Source of the DNA: Bradyrhizobium sp. CCH5-F6
GTDB lineage: Bacteria; Pseudomonadota; Alphaproteobacteria; Rhizobiales; Xanthobacteraceae
DNA length: 54,522 nt
Assembly: GCF_001556045.1 (NCBI RefSeq)
Contig: NZ_LSIC01000028.1
Span: forward strand, 1 to 54,522
Direction of reading: 5' to 3'
Shown: positions 8,345-16,713 of the stretch, piece after piece
Numbering within the stretch: the first letter of the stretch is position 1
Layout of the letters: every line of letters starts with the position of its first letter
Notes under the pieces: generated by a model
The model's input: only the letters and a program-made list of their open reading frames with translations
Database searches by the model: none
Told to the model about the DNA's origin: nothing
Position numbers and translations under genes: made by a program

Positions 8345-9334
8345 ATGTCCTGGCAGAAAGACTCCATCATGGCCCGCAAGGGCATCGCCAAGGGCGAGCG
8401 CGGCACCAGCTACACGATCACGGAAAGCGAGCAGGGCAAGTACCACTATGTCTATGGCCCCTATGTGGAGCCGGTGCTGACGGTCGACCCGGGTGCCGTC
8501 GTCTCCGCGGAGACCCATGACGCGTTCGAGGGCGCCATCAAGAACGAGACCGACAGCCCGTCGAAGATCCTCAACTTCCCGTTCCTCAATCCGCAGAACG
8601 GGCCGATCCACGTCAACGGCGCCGAGAAGGGCGATACGCTCGCGGTCTATATCGAGAGCATCGTGCCGCGTGGGCCGCAGCCGCGTGGCACCACGGTGAT
8701 CATGCCGGAGTTCGGTGGTCTGGTCAGCACGGGCAACACGGCGCTGCTCAATCCGTCGCTGCCCGAGCGAGTCAAGAAGCTGGAGATCGACGCCAAGACC
8801 GGCACCAAATGGAACGACAAGATCACGTTGCCCTATGAGCCCTTCATCGGCACCATCGGCACCTCGCCGGAGATCGAGGCGATCTCGTCGCTGGTCCCGG
8901 ATTACTATGGCGGCAACATGGATTTGCCCGACGTGGGCGTCGGCGCCATCATCTATCTGCCCGTCAATACCAAGGGCGCGCTGCTCTATCTCGGCGACTG
9001 CCATGCGGCGCAGGGCGACGGCGAGCTCTGCGGCGTCGCCATCGAGCATCCGACCGTGACCACGGTGCAGGTCGACCTGATCAAGGGCTGGACCATCGCC
9101 TGGCCGCGGCTCGAGACCCAGGACTTCATCATGACGATCGGCTCGGCGCGTCCGATGGAGGATGCAGCCCGCATCGCCTATCGCGAACTCTGCCGCTGGA
9201 TGGCGGCGGACTACGGTTTCGACGAGATCGATGCCTACATGCTGCTGACCCAGGCCGGCCGGGTGCGTCTCGGCAACATGGTCGATCCGAAGTACACGCT
9301 CGGCGCCTCCATCAAGAAGTCCTATCTCGGTTGA
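8345..9334 (+). CDS. fmdA: Formamidase/acetamidase (FmdA family)
   Basis: A 329-residue cytosolic enzyme of the acetamidase/formamidase family, hydrolysing formamide (or short amides) to the acid and ammonia. Family features are VDPGAVVSAETHDAFEG near residue 50, the GDTLAVYIESI strand, GCN-free PFIGTIGTSPE, and LGDCHAAQGDGELCGVAIE. A clear AAGGAG site sits eight bases upstream of the ATG at 8345, which decides the start over a second in-frame ATG eight codons on. Its place directly after the importer, in an operon headed by AmiC/AmiR, makes it the main amide-degrading enzyme of the locus. Confidence 0.92.
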   Translation: MSWQKDSIMARKGIAKGERGTSYTITESEQGKYHYVYGPYVEPVLTVDPGAVVSAETHDAFEGAIKNETDSPSKILNFPFLNPQNGPIHVNGAEKGDTLAVYIESIVPRGPQPRGTTVIMPEFGGLVSTGNTALLNPSLPERVKKLEIDAKTGTKWNDKITLPYEPFIGTIGTSPEIEAISSLVPDYYGGNMDLPDVGVGAIIYLPVNTKGALLYLGDCHAAQGDGELCGVAIEHPTVTTVQVDLIKGWTIAWPRLETQDFIMTIGSARPMEDAARIAYRELCRWMAADYGFDEIDAYMLLTQAGRVRLGNMVDPKYTLGASIKKSYLG

Positions 9335-9347
9335 GGCCAGCCAGCTC

Positions 9348-11087
9348 ATGTCCACCGTACACAAGGTCGCCACCGTCCAGTTCGAGCCGGTCATGTTCGA
9401 GAAGGAGCGCAATATCGCGCGCCTGCTCGAACTCTGCGAGCAGGCGGCGGCGGCCGGGGCGAAGCTCATCGTCACGCCGGAAATGGGAACCACGGGTTAT
9501 TGCTGGTTCGACCGTGCCGAGGTTCGGCCCTATGTCGAGCGGATTCCGGGGCCGACCACCGACCGGTTTGCGGCGCTGGCACGCAAGCATGATTGCTACA
9601 TCGTGGTCGGCATGCCTGAGGTCGACGAGGACGGCATCTATTTCAACTCGGCCGTGCTCGTCGGGCCCGATGGCATCGTCGGTCGCCATCGTAAGACGCA
9701 TCCCTATATCTCCGAACCGAAATGGGCGGCGGCGGGCGACCTGCACAACCAGGTGTTCGACACACCGATCGGACGGATCGCGCTCCTCATATGCATGGAC
9801 ATCCATTTTGTGGAGACTGCGCGACTGATGGCGCTCGGCGGCGCGGACGTCATCTGTCATATCTCCAACTGGCTCGCGGAGCGAACGCCGGCGCCTTACT
9901 GGATCAGCCGCGCCTTCGAGAACGGCTGTTACGTGATCGAGAGCAACCGTTGGGGTCTCGAGCGCACAGTCCAGTTCAGCGGCGGGAGCTGCGTGATCGC
10001 GCCGGATGGCCAGGTGATCGCGGTCCTCGACAAGGGCGACGGGTTCGCGCTGGCCGACATCGATCTCGATATTGCGCGCGCGCGCCACGTGATGGGCGAG
10101 CCCGTCTTCCGTCAGCGTCGGCCCGAGCTCTATCCTGAGTTGCTCACCGACACCTTCAGCTGGAATCCGCACGACTTTTTCGGCCTCTACGGCCACGAGC
10201 CCTGGCCTGAAGGCGTGCGGTCGCGTATTGCCGCGGCCCAATTCGCACCCGGTGCCGATGTTGCGCGAAATCTCGAGGCGATCGCGAGTCTCGCGCGACA
10301 GGCCAAGGCCGACGGTGCAGAACTCGTCGTCTTCCCGGAACTCGCGGTCAGCGGCCTGGCAGATCCAGCGAGATCGGCGCAGCCGATACCGGGCCCCGCC
10401 ACGGAGAGCCTGCGCGCGGTCGCCGCGCAGCTTCAGATCTACATCGTCTTTGGGATGGCCGAGCGCGCGGGCGATGCCGTCTACAACAGCGCCTGCCTGA
10501 TCACGCCGGATGGAGAAATCACACTCTATCGGAAGACGCATCTGATGGAAGAGGAGCGGGGCTGGGCCACAGCGGGCGATGATTGGGCCGTGGTCGACAC
10601 GCCGATCGGGCGAATAGGCCTCTTGATCGGCCACGATGCGGCGTTTCCGGAAGCGGGGAGGGTGCTCGCACTTCGCGGCTGCGACATCATCGCATGCTGC
10701 GCGGCGGTCAAGGGACCCTTCGGGTCGCCACATCCGGGGACTTCCGTTGTGCAGCCAGCACCGATCCCGACCGGCGCCGATCCGCATCATTGGCATCACT
10801 TCCGGGTCCGCGCTGGCGAGAACAACGTGTTCCTGGCATTTGCCAATGTATTCGATCCCGAACACGGCTATCCCGGCTTGAGCGGCGTGTTCGGCCCCGA
10901 TACGTTCGAATTCCCGCGCCGCGAAGCGATTGCAGCGGACGGCACGAACCTTGCTACTGCTCTCGTCGACACCACCAATCTCGACAGCGTGTATCCGACC
11001 AACGTCGTGCGACGAAAGGATCTCGTTTCGATGCGGATGCCGCACAGCTATCGAGGGTTGGTGAGAGCGACGGCAAATAACCACTGA
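9348..11087 (+). CDS. Tandem nitrilase-superfamily protein, second domain lacking the catalytic Cys
   Basis: A 579-residue protein with two carbon-nitrogen hydrolase domains, about residues 1-280 and 290-575. Domain 1 has the full triad: E45 in TPEMGTTGYCW, K116 in RHRKTHPY and C149 in LLICMDIHF. Domain 2 keeps E331 (FPELAVSGL) and K396 (YRKTHLM), but the nucleophile position is Gly428 in LLIGHDAAFPE, where the family has Cys. Domain 2 is therefore probably inactive and structural or regulatory, while domain 1 should hydrolyse an amide, nitrile or carbamoyl group. It begins 13 bases after fmdA and belongs to the amide operon. Nearest functional types are aliphatic amidase or N-carbamoyl amidohydrolase; the substrate is not deducible. 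Confidence 0.88.
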   Translation: MSTVHKVATVQFEPVMFEKERNIARLLELCEQAAAAGAKLIVTPEMGTTGYCWFDRAEVRPYVERIPGPTTDRFAALARKHDCYIVVGMPEVDEDGIYFNSAVLVGPDGIVGRHRKTHPYISEPKWAAAGDLHNQVFDTPIGRIALLICMDIHFVETARLMALGGADVICHISNWLAERTPAPYWISRAFENGCYVIESNRWGLERTVQFSGGSCVIAPDGQVIAVLDKGDGFALADIDLDIARARHVMGEPVFRQRRPELYPELLTDTFSWNPHDFFGLYGHEPWPEGVRSRIAAAQFAPGADVARNLEAIASLARQAKADGAELVVFPELAVSGLADPARSAQPIPGPATESLRAVAAQLQIYIVFGMAERAGDAVYNSACLITPDGEITLYRKTHLMEEERGWATAGDDWAVVDTPIGRIGLLIGHDAAFPEAGRVLALRGCDIIACCAAVKGPFGSPHPGTSVVQPAPIPTGADPHHWHHFRVRAGENNVFLAFANVFDPEHGYPGLSGVFGPDTFEFPRREAIAADGTNLATALVDTTNLDSVYPTNVVRRKDLVSMRMPHSYRGLVRATANNH

Positions 11088-11120
11088 ACGTGTGAATCTA
11101 CTGGGAAGAAGGAGCCGATC

Positions 11121-11882
11121 ATGGATCTAGGACTTGCGGGCGCCAAGGTTCTCGTCACCGGCAGCACCAAGGGGATAGGCCGTGCGATTGCGGAGACCTT
11201 TGCCGCCGAGGGCGCAAATCTCGGCATCTGCGCGCGCAGCCAGGCGGACGTCGACAGCACCGTTGCAGCGCTCAAGAGCAAAGGCGTCGCGGCCTTCGGC
11301 GCCGCGGTCGACGTGTCCGATGGTGCGGCGCTCAAGGCCTGGGTGGCCGACATGGCGACCAAGCTGGATGGAATTGACGTCGTCGTCGCCAATGTCAGCG
11401 CGCTCGCGATCGGCCAGGATGACGAAAGCTGGGAGAAGGAGTTCTCCACCGACATGATGGGCACAGTCCGGCTGGTAAACGCAGCCATGCCTTATCTGGA
11501 GAAGAGCACAGCCGGCGCGATCGTCACGATATCGAGCGTCTCCGGGCGTGAGGTCGATTTTGCGGCCGGCCCCTACGGCACCTTCAAAGCTGCCATCATC
11601 CACTACACGCAGGGTCTCGCCAATCAGCTCGCACACAAGGGTATCCGCGCCAACACGGTCTCGCCGGGCAACACCTATTTCGAAGGCGGTGTCTGGAACA
11701 CCATCAAGGACAGCAATCCCGAGCTCTACAAGACGGCGCTTGCGCTCAATCCCACGGGCCGGATGGGCACGCCGCAGGAGATGGCGAACGCCGTCGTATT
11801 TCTCGCAAGTGGCGCCGCCAGTTTCATCACGGGAACGAACCTCGTCGTCGACGGTGCCCTGACGCGGGGGGTGCAATTCTGA
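11121..11882 (+). CDS. SDR-family oxidoreductase
   Basis: A 253-residue classical short-chain dehydrogenase. The NAD(P) motif TGSTKGIGRAIAE lies at the N-terminus, the catalytic Ser in TISSVSG, and the Tyr-Lys pair in YGTFKAA. The C-terminal end FITGTNLVVDGALTRG is the usual SDR finish. A ribosome binding site GAAGGAG precedes the ATG. It follows the nitrilase gene by 33 bases on the same strand and may be the last gene of the amide operon, though it has no obvious role in amide hydrolysis. No terminator is visible after it. Confidence 0.88.
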   Translation: MDLGLAGAKVLVTGSTKGIGRAIAETFAAEGANLGICARSQADVDSTVAALKSKGVAAFGAAVDVSDGAALKAWVADMATKLDGIDVVVANVSALAIGQDDESWEKEFSTDMMGTVRLVNAAMPYLEKSTAGAIVTISSVSGREVDFAAGPYGTFKAAIIHYTQGLANQLAHKGIRANTVSPGNTYFEGGVWNTIKDSNPELYKTALALNPTGRMGTPQEMANAVVFLASGAASFITGTNLVVDGALTRGVQF

Positions 11883-12033
11883 GGCGTGAACACTGAGTCA
11901 CCCGCGTCATCATTGACCGCGTGATCGCGCAGGGACAGCGTAGCCATTGCCGCCCGTATTGTGCAGGGCAACGCTCTCCCTATGTGGATTTTCGGGACCC
12001 CTCATTGTGCAGGATAGCCCGACCCACCGGCTC

Positions 12034-12156
12034 TCAGAGACGCACTCCGGTCGTAGCGAAAGCTTGCGCGACGGGCTCCTGAAGGCGATCCAGGACCATC
12101 ATCCCTGCAATCGCGATCACCAGGGCCGCGACGCAGCCAAGCACAAAAGCCTTCAT
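12034..12156 (-). CDS. 40-residue membrane protein
   Basis: A short gene reading MKAFVLGCVAALVIAIAGMM and ending in AFATTGVRL. One N-terminal hydrophobic helix (about residues 3-22) is followed by a short soluble tail. GGAGG lies six bases upstream of the ATG, a strong ribosome binding site. From memory, ORFs of this pattern (MKAF.LGCVAA... ending in AF.T..VRL) are frequent in Bradyrhizobium genomes with no known function. It has no evident link to either neighbour. Confidence 0.7.
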   Translation of the reverse strand: MKAFVLGCVAALVIAIAGMMVLDRLQEPVAQAFATTGVRL

Positions 12157-12610
12157 CCCCAGCCTCCTTCGATTGGAATGGCAAGCCATCTATACGACAC
12201 GGCTTATCGCGAGCAAGCTCGTTGATCGCTTCAATGCATGCCCGGTCCTATGGGCTTTTGAACATCGGATCGGCGGAGAACGTCTTGCCCAACAGGCCAA
12301 GAAGCTGAAGCTCGCCGCCGGTCAAATCGATCTGCAGATTGCGAGCAGAAACGCGAGCGCCATGGTGAGAGGAGGGGCGGCTTCTCGGTGCCTTGATGGC
12401 CTGCAGGATACCCCCCGCGCGGAGAATGCGCAGCCGCGCAATCATCCGCACGATTGGCCCCGTCCGCCCTGCATGCCGTCTTCCTCGACGTGAGCAGCCC
12501 GAGCCTGCGGATCTGTCGGTCTTCAAGGATGCCAAGCTGGCCTGTTGCGCTGCACGATTCGGAACGGAAGGAGGTCTTGCAAGTTTAGTGAGCGCATCGG
12601 AGGAACCCGC
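12157..12610. other. Gene-poor stretch
   Basis: About 450 bases in which I see no supported gene. The open frames on both strands lack a ribosome binding site and recognisable features. The last bases carry the GGAGGAA site used by the following small exported protein. Confidence 0.5.
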
Positions 12611-12871
12611 GTGAGATTATCGAGAGCGATTTTGTGCTTCGCAGCACTTTGCCTTGTTGAGAGCGCCTTGGCGCAGCCCGCGCAAACCAACTCATCGCCG
12701 ACCCAAACCCCTCCCGAAGAGAAGGGCCAGGCACAGCCGCAAGGCTGGACGGGGCCGATCAATACGGGTTCAGGTGGTGCGCCGGCCGAAAGTCCCCAAG
12801 GCCAGAGTCCACCTGGAATGCAGGCCGCTCCCGAGGGATCGTCCAAGACCACGACGGCACCGGCCAAGTAG
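12611..12871 (+). CDS. Small exported Pro/Gln-rich protein
   Basis: An 86-residue protein starting at GTG 12611, with GGAGGAA ending five bases upstream. Residues 1-22 form a signal peptide (LSRAILCFAALCLVESALAQ, cleavage after ALA). The mature part is low-complexity, rich in Pro, Gln, Ser and Gly, and probably disordered. The reading frame stays open upstream, but only this start combines a ribosome binding site with a signal peptide. Function unknown; it precedes the WD40-cytochrome gene by 74 bases on the same strand. Confidence 0.6.
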   Translation: MRLSRAILCFAALCLVESALAQPAQTNSSPTQTPPEEKGQAQPQGWTGPINTGSGGAPAESPQGQSPPGMQAAPEGSSKTTTAPAK

Positions 12872-12945
12872 GCAGTGCGGATGTTCATTTCGGTCGCCTG
12901 TTCTGGCAATCTCGAGACCGTGAACGTCAGCAGGGCCGGCATGGA

Positions 12946-14235
12946 ATGAACAGATCACCTTTGTGCACGAAGGTGGCCGCGGCGCTGTGGGCGATCTTTG
13001 CCGCATCGTCCGTGCACGCCGACATGGTGGGGCACGGCGGCCCGATCCGGTCGCTTGCCGTTTCGCCCGATGGGGACAACCTTCTCTCCGGCAGCTTCGA
13101 TACGGCGGTCATTCGCTGGTCGCTCAAGACGGAAACCGCAGAGCAAGTGCTTCGGTATCATGCGGATGGCGTCAATGCCGTCGCCTTTCTGAAGGACGGG
13201 CGCACGATTACGGCCGGCGCTGATGCACGAATTGCGGTATGGACGGCGGGCCGGCCGCAGCCGGACCAAGTGCTGGAGGGACATGTCGCTCCGATCGTGG
13301 CGCTTGCTGTGTCGCCCGATGGGTCGCTTCTCGCATCGGCTTCATGGGACCGGACGGTGCGGCTGTGGTCGCTCTCGGGCAGCGCCTCACGCGTGCTCGA
13401 AGGGCATTCGCAGAACGTCAACGGCGTCGCCTTCACGCTGGACGGCAAGTCGCTTGTCAGCGTCGGCTACGATTTGACGTTGCGCATCTGGCGTTTGCCG
13501 GACGGTCAGCCCGAAATCGTGACCTTGCCGGCACCGCTGAACGTCGTGGCCGTGGCGCCGGATGGTGAAATCGTCACAGGCGCAGTCGACGGCACCCTGC
13601 GCATGCTGACCCCGGAAGGCAAGGTCCGCGGCGAAGTTGCGGCCGGCCCTACACCGGTGGTGGCCTTGACGCTCTCGGCGGACGGCACGCTGATTGCCGC
13701 GGCCGGCATCGGCGGCACGGTGGCGATCATCGACCGCAAGTCGCGCAGCCTGCTGCGTACGTTGATCGGGCCCGGGCTGCCGGTGTGGTCGGTCGCGTTC
13801 CTTCCAGACCGCGAGACGCTGATCACTGGTGGCGCGGACGGCAAGATCCGGCGCTGGAATGTACGCACGGGCGAGCCGGTCAGCTCTATCCTGTCCGGCA
13901 GATCGGCCGATCCGCTGGCGGCCTATGCCGGCGACCACGGTGCAGAGGTGTTTCGCGCGTGCATTGCCTGTCACACGCTCTCGGATAAGGAGGTGCAGCG
14001 TGCAGGTCCGACACTTGCGGGACTATACGGCCGCAAGATAGCCTCGTTGCCGGGATACCGCTTTTCCGATGCGTTGAAGACGATGGACATCGTCTGGACG
14101 CCGGAGACGGTTGCGAAACTGTTCGAGGTTGGACCGAATGCCTATACGCCCGGCACCAAGATGCCGGAGCAGCGCATCAGCTCGGCCGAGGACCGGCGCG
14201 CGCTCACCGAGTTTCTGGGCCGCGCGACGCGATAG
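12946..14235 (+). CDS. Periplasmic WD40 beta-propeller fused to a class I cytochrome c
   Basis: A 429-residue exported protein. After a signal peptide (about 1-25) come seven WD40-type repeats, each with a GH...SPDG...D..I/VR.W pattern, enough for a closed seven-bladed propeller (about 28-320). The C-terminal domain is a monohaem cytochrome c with C339-I-A-C342-H343 and a likely axial Met406 in GTKMPEQ. WD40-cytochrome c fusions are found in periplasmic electron transfer. It lies about 7 kb before the formate dehydrogenase subunits, so it might take electrons from that or another periplasmic dehydrogenase; this is inferred from position only. It converges with the small gene at 14243, seven bases away. 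Confidence 0.87.
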   Translation: MNRSPLCTKVAAALWAIFAASSVHADMVGHGGPIRSLAVSPDGDNLLSGSFDTAVIRWSLKTETAEQVLRYHADGVNAVAFLKDGRTITAGADARIAVWTAGRPQPDQVLEGHVAPIVALAVSPDGSLLASASWDRTVRLWSLSGSASRVLEGHSQNVNGVAFTLDGKSLVSVGYDLTLRIWRLPDGQPEIVTLPAPLNVVAVAPDGEIVTGAVDGTLRMLTPEGKVRGEVAAGPTPVVALTLSADGTLIAAAGIGGTVAIIDRKSRSLLRTLIGPGLPVWSVAFLPDRETLITGGADGKIRRWNVRTGEPVSSILSGRSADPLAAYAGDHGAEVFRACIACHTLSDKEVQRAGPTLAGLYGRKIASLPGYRFSDALKTMDIVWTPETVAKLFEVGPNAYTPGTKMPEQRISSAEDRRALTEFLGRATR

Positions 14236-14242
14236 CGGCCCC

Positions 14243-14542
14243 TCAGATCGAGTCCCAATTGTCCATCGGGAAATCCCTCATCTCCGGATGCTGCTTGAGG
14301 ATATGAATGACGTCGATGCTGGGGTGCTCCTTGAGCGATTCCGCTACGCAGTGGTTGACGTATTTCCGGCGCGACAGCCACGCGATCTTCTTGCCCTTCG
14401 CCTCGGCTTTGCAAGCGATGACCGCCTGCTTCACGGCCACTTTCTGCGCCTTGGTCAGTGGAGGGGCGGCAGCTTCGGCCGCGCCGCCGGCGAGAGCGAT
14501 GGAGATCATGCACATCGACAGAGCTGTGATCAAACGAGACAT
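14243..14542 (-). CDS. Small exported protein with two cysteines, PsiF-like spacing
   Basis: A 99-residue protein with a signal peptide (about 1-25, ending AAEAAA). The mature part has two cysteines about 20 residues apart, in VIACKAEAKGKK and YVNHCVAESLKEHP, which recalls the C...C spacing of PsiF-type repeats, but the match is loose. The C-terminus MRDFPMDNWDSI is acidic and aromatic. Probably a small periplasmic protein with one disulfide. It follows the polyferredoxin-like gene on the same strand after about 50 bases, so the two may be co-transcribed. Function unknown. Confidence 0.65.
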   Translation of the reverse strand: MSRLITALSMCMISIALAGGAAEAAAPPLTKAQKVAVKQAVIACKAEAKGKKIAWLSRRKYVNHCVAESLKEHPSIDVIHILKQHPEMRDFPMDNWDSI

Positions 14543-14591
14543 GGTGATGCTTCCCTGTTTCCGACCCCTGTGAGATGTCTGCCGGTGTCGT

Positions 14592-16610
14592 CTAATCCTT
14601 GCCCTCGCGCTGGCGCAGATAGTCGTCCGTCGTCCGCGGCGGCGTTCGTTCCGGAACGCCTTTGAACGGATCGAATTGCTGCTCGCTCATGACGACGACG
14701 CGACAGTCCGCGCACATCCTGATGGCCTCGATCCGCCGGTCGCCGGCCGGATACATCCAGTGTCGGCCCTCGAGCTTGGCTGCGATGCGGTCGATCGTGC
14801 TCTTGACTCCGAAGGCCGTGCCGCAGCGGACGCAGAGCGCGGGCTCCTCTTCCTTGATGATCGCCGCGGGTGCTCGGGCCGCGCGGAAATCGATCTGCGG
14901 CTTGAGGCTGATGACCTTTTCCGGACAGGTGCTCTGGCACAGGCCGCATTGCACGCAGGCATCCTCGATGAATTTCAGCACGGGCCGCTCGGGATCGTCG
15001 CGCAGCGCGCCGGTCGGACAAGCCGAGACACAGGAGAGGCACAGCGTGCAGCCATCGGTGTCGACGGTGATTGCGCCGATCGGCGCACCCGGTGGCAGGG
15101 CGATCACATCGACCGGCTGCGGCGCCAGCCGATGCAACTCGCTCAGGGCAAACCGCAGGAGGTCACGCCGCTTGCCGACGGTCTTGAAGGTCGCGGGCGT
15201 CGCGACCGCGGCAAGCGTGCCGATCGCCGTCATATGTTGGCCGAGCGCATCGGGATCATCCGTGTCGATCGTGGCGAGACGACAGTCCGAAAACCCAAGA
15301 CCGCCGAGGATGGCTTCGGCCATCGCGATCGTCTGCGACAGGCCGGCCAGATCGTGGCGCGGCTTGGCTCGGAGCAGGAACCGCACGGCCGATGCGCCAT
15401 AGGCGAAGGCGCCGACGATCGCTTCGAGCCCCACCTGCGTGAGTTCGTTGACGGCAAAGGGAAGCACGTTCGCCGGCAGGCCGTCGCCATGCCGCGCGAG
15501 GGCGTCGATCAGAGGCGTGCCGTGCGGGCTGTCATGGAAAAGTAGCACCGCATTCGAGCCACCGGCCTCGCGGTAGGCGAGCAGCATGGCGCGAATTCTC
15601 TGGAGCTGCGTATCGGGCGGAGGCAGCGTGTAGGATACCGCACTGGTTGGGCAGGCAGCTGCGCATTGGCCGCAGCCCGCGCAGATGTTCGGATCAATCG
15701 CGACATGATCGCCGACCGGCGTGATCGCCCCGGTCGGGCAGAGATCGAGACAGCGATGGCAGCCTGTGCGCTTCGAGCGTGAATGGGCGCAAAGAGCGGG
15801 CGCGACGTCGACATATTTCGGCTTGTCGAAACTGCCGACGAGATCGCGCGCGGTCAGGACGGCGCGCAGCACCGCAGCGGGATCTTTCCCGTCGACGCGA
15901 AGGTACCCGTCGCGCAGATCATGGGCGGGAAACAGCGGCATGTCGCCGGAAAGATCCAGCACGATGTCGCAGCGCGAGGTGACGCCGCTTCGCGGTGCGT
16001 CCAGCACGAAACGATCGCGCGAGGAGGGCCGGGGACGCGCATAGCCGTCGATTGCAAGCTCAAACGCGCCGAAATGTCCCTTTGCGGATCGGATCGTGCC
16101 CTGCACGATCGGGAAAACCGGCGCAGCTGGCAACACCGTGTCATCGATCTGCTTCAGCATCACCGTGACGTCGAGGTGATCGGCAAGCAGGCGACCGGCC
16201 TCTATCGCCGCCTCGTCGCGGCCGTAGATCAGGATCACGCCCTCACTCGACAGGGTGACGAGCGGATAGTCGGGAGCCGGGACGGAGGCGGATGCGAGCA
16301 GGGCCGCCATTTTCGCACCGGCGCGCGCACCGTCGCGGGACCAGCCGGCCGTTTCACGGATGTTGACGAAGCTGATCGCATCAGGCCGTTCGCCGGCCTC
16401 GTCCGAAAACTGCGCTGACTGCTGCGTGCAGGCGACCGTCAACACGCCATCTGCCGCGGCGAACTTTCGGAAATGATCGAGCTCCGCACCGCACAGGTGG
16501 CGAAAGTTCCTGACCTCGCTGTTCGGGCATCCGCGCCGGATCGTAGCCAAGTCGAGATGCATCGTGTCTTCGCACGAGCAGATCAGGATGGTCTTCGCTG
16601 GCCGCTCCAG
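14592..16610 (-). CDS. Polyferredoxin-like 4Fe-4S protein of the formate dehydrogenase locus
   Basis: A large iron-sulfur protein, 672 residues if started at CTG 16610 (656 from the ATG at 16562). Counting from that ATG, four ferredoxin-type sites are visible: C258...C275, C294..C304 (CAGCGQCAAACP), C505..C515 (CTLCLSCVSACP) and C536..C546 (CVQCGLCQSTCP). Two CxxC pairs near 577 and 617 may form a zinc ribbon or further cluster. The upstream codons encode TILICSCEDT, which looks like a genuine N-terminus and is preceded by GGAGG six bases before CTG; no ATG, GTG or TTG is in frame there. Proteins of this kind accompany rhizobial formate dehydrogenase genes and may move electrons; the exact partner is unknown. 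Confidence 0.82.
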   Translation of the reverse strand: MERPAKTILICSCEDTMHLDLATIRRGCPNSEVRNFRHLCGAELDHFRKFAAADGVLTVACTQQSAQFSDEAGERPDAISFVNIRETAGWSRDGARAGAKMAALLASASVPAPDYPLVTLSSEGVILIYGRDEAAIEAGRLLADHLDVTVMLKQIDDTVLPAAPVFPIVQGTIRSAKGHFGAFELAIDGYARPRPSSRDRFVLDAPRSGVTSRCDIVLDLSGDMPLFPAHDLRDGYLRVDGKDPAAVLRAVLTARDLVGSFDKPKYVDVAPALCAHSRSKRTGCHRCLDLCPTGAITPVGDHVAIDPNICAGCGQCAAACPTSAVSYTLPPPDTQLQRIRAMLLAYREAGGSNAVLLFHDSPHGTPLIDALARHGDGLPANVLPFAVNELTQVGLEAIVGAFAYGASAVRFLLRAKPRHDLAGLSQTIAMAEAILGGLGFSDCRLATIDTDDPDALGQHMTAIGTLAAVATPATFKTVGKRRDLLRFALSELHRLAPQPVDVIALPPGAPIGAITVDTDGCTLCLSCVSACPTGALRDDPERPVLKFIEDACVQCGLCQSTCPEKVISLKPQIDFRAARAPAAIIKEEEPALCVRCGTAFGVKSTIDRIAAKLEGRHWMYPAGDRRIEAIRMCADCRVVVMSEQQFDPFKGVPERTPPRTTDDYLRQREGKD

Positions 16611-16621
16611 TTAACGCCTCC
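16611..16621 (-). promoter_or_regulatory. Ribosome binding site pointing to a CTG start
   Basis: On the minus strand GGAGG (16621-16617) is followed by CGTTAA and then CTG at 16610. A TAA stop lies in frame directly before the CTG, and no standard start codon occurs between it and the ATG at 16562. Confidence 0.5.
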
Positions 16622-16700
16622 GCCATTCGGGCGCCGACGACGGACTCGCGCCGGCCCTTCGCCTCGTATAGACATTATCCGGCGGGAAGAAAAGGAAAGC

Positions 16701-16713
16701 GGAGGACCGCCTG
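16701..16713 (+). promoter_or_regulatory. Ribosome binding site pointing to a CTG start
   Basis: GGAGG at 16701-16705 is followed after five bases by CTG at 16711, in frame with the ligase-like gene. The other possible starts, TTG 16765 and GTG 16768, have no purine-rich sequence before them. Confidence 0.5.

Noticed and set aside
12248..12535. Open frame of 95 residues on the minus strand
   Set aside because: Poor start context and no conserved pattern; the overlapping plus-strand frame is equally unconvincing.
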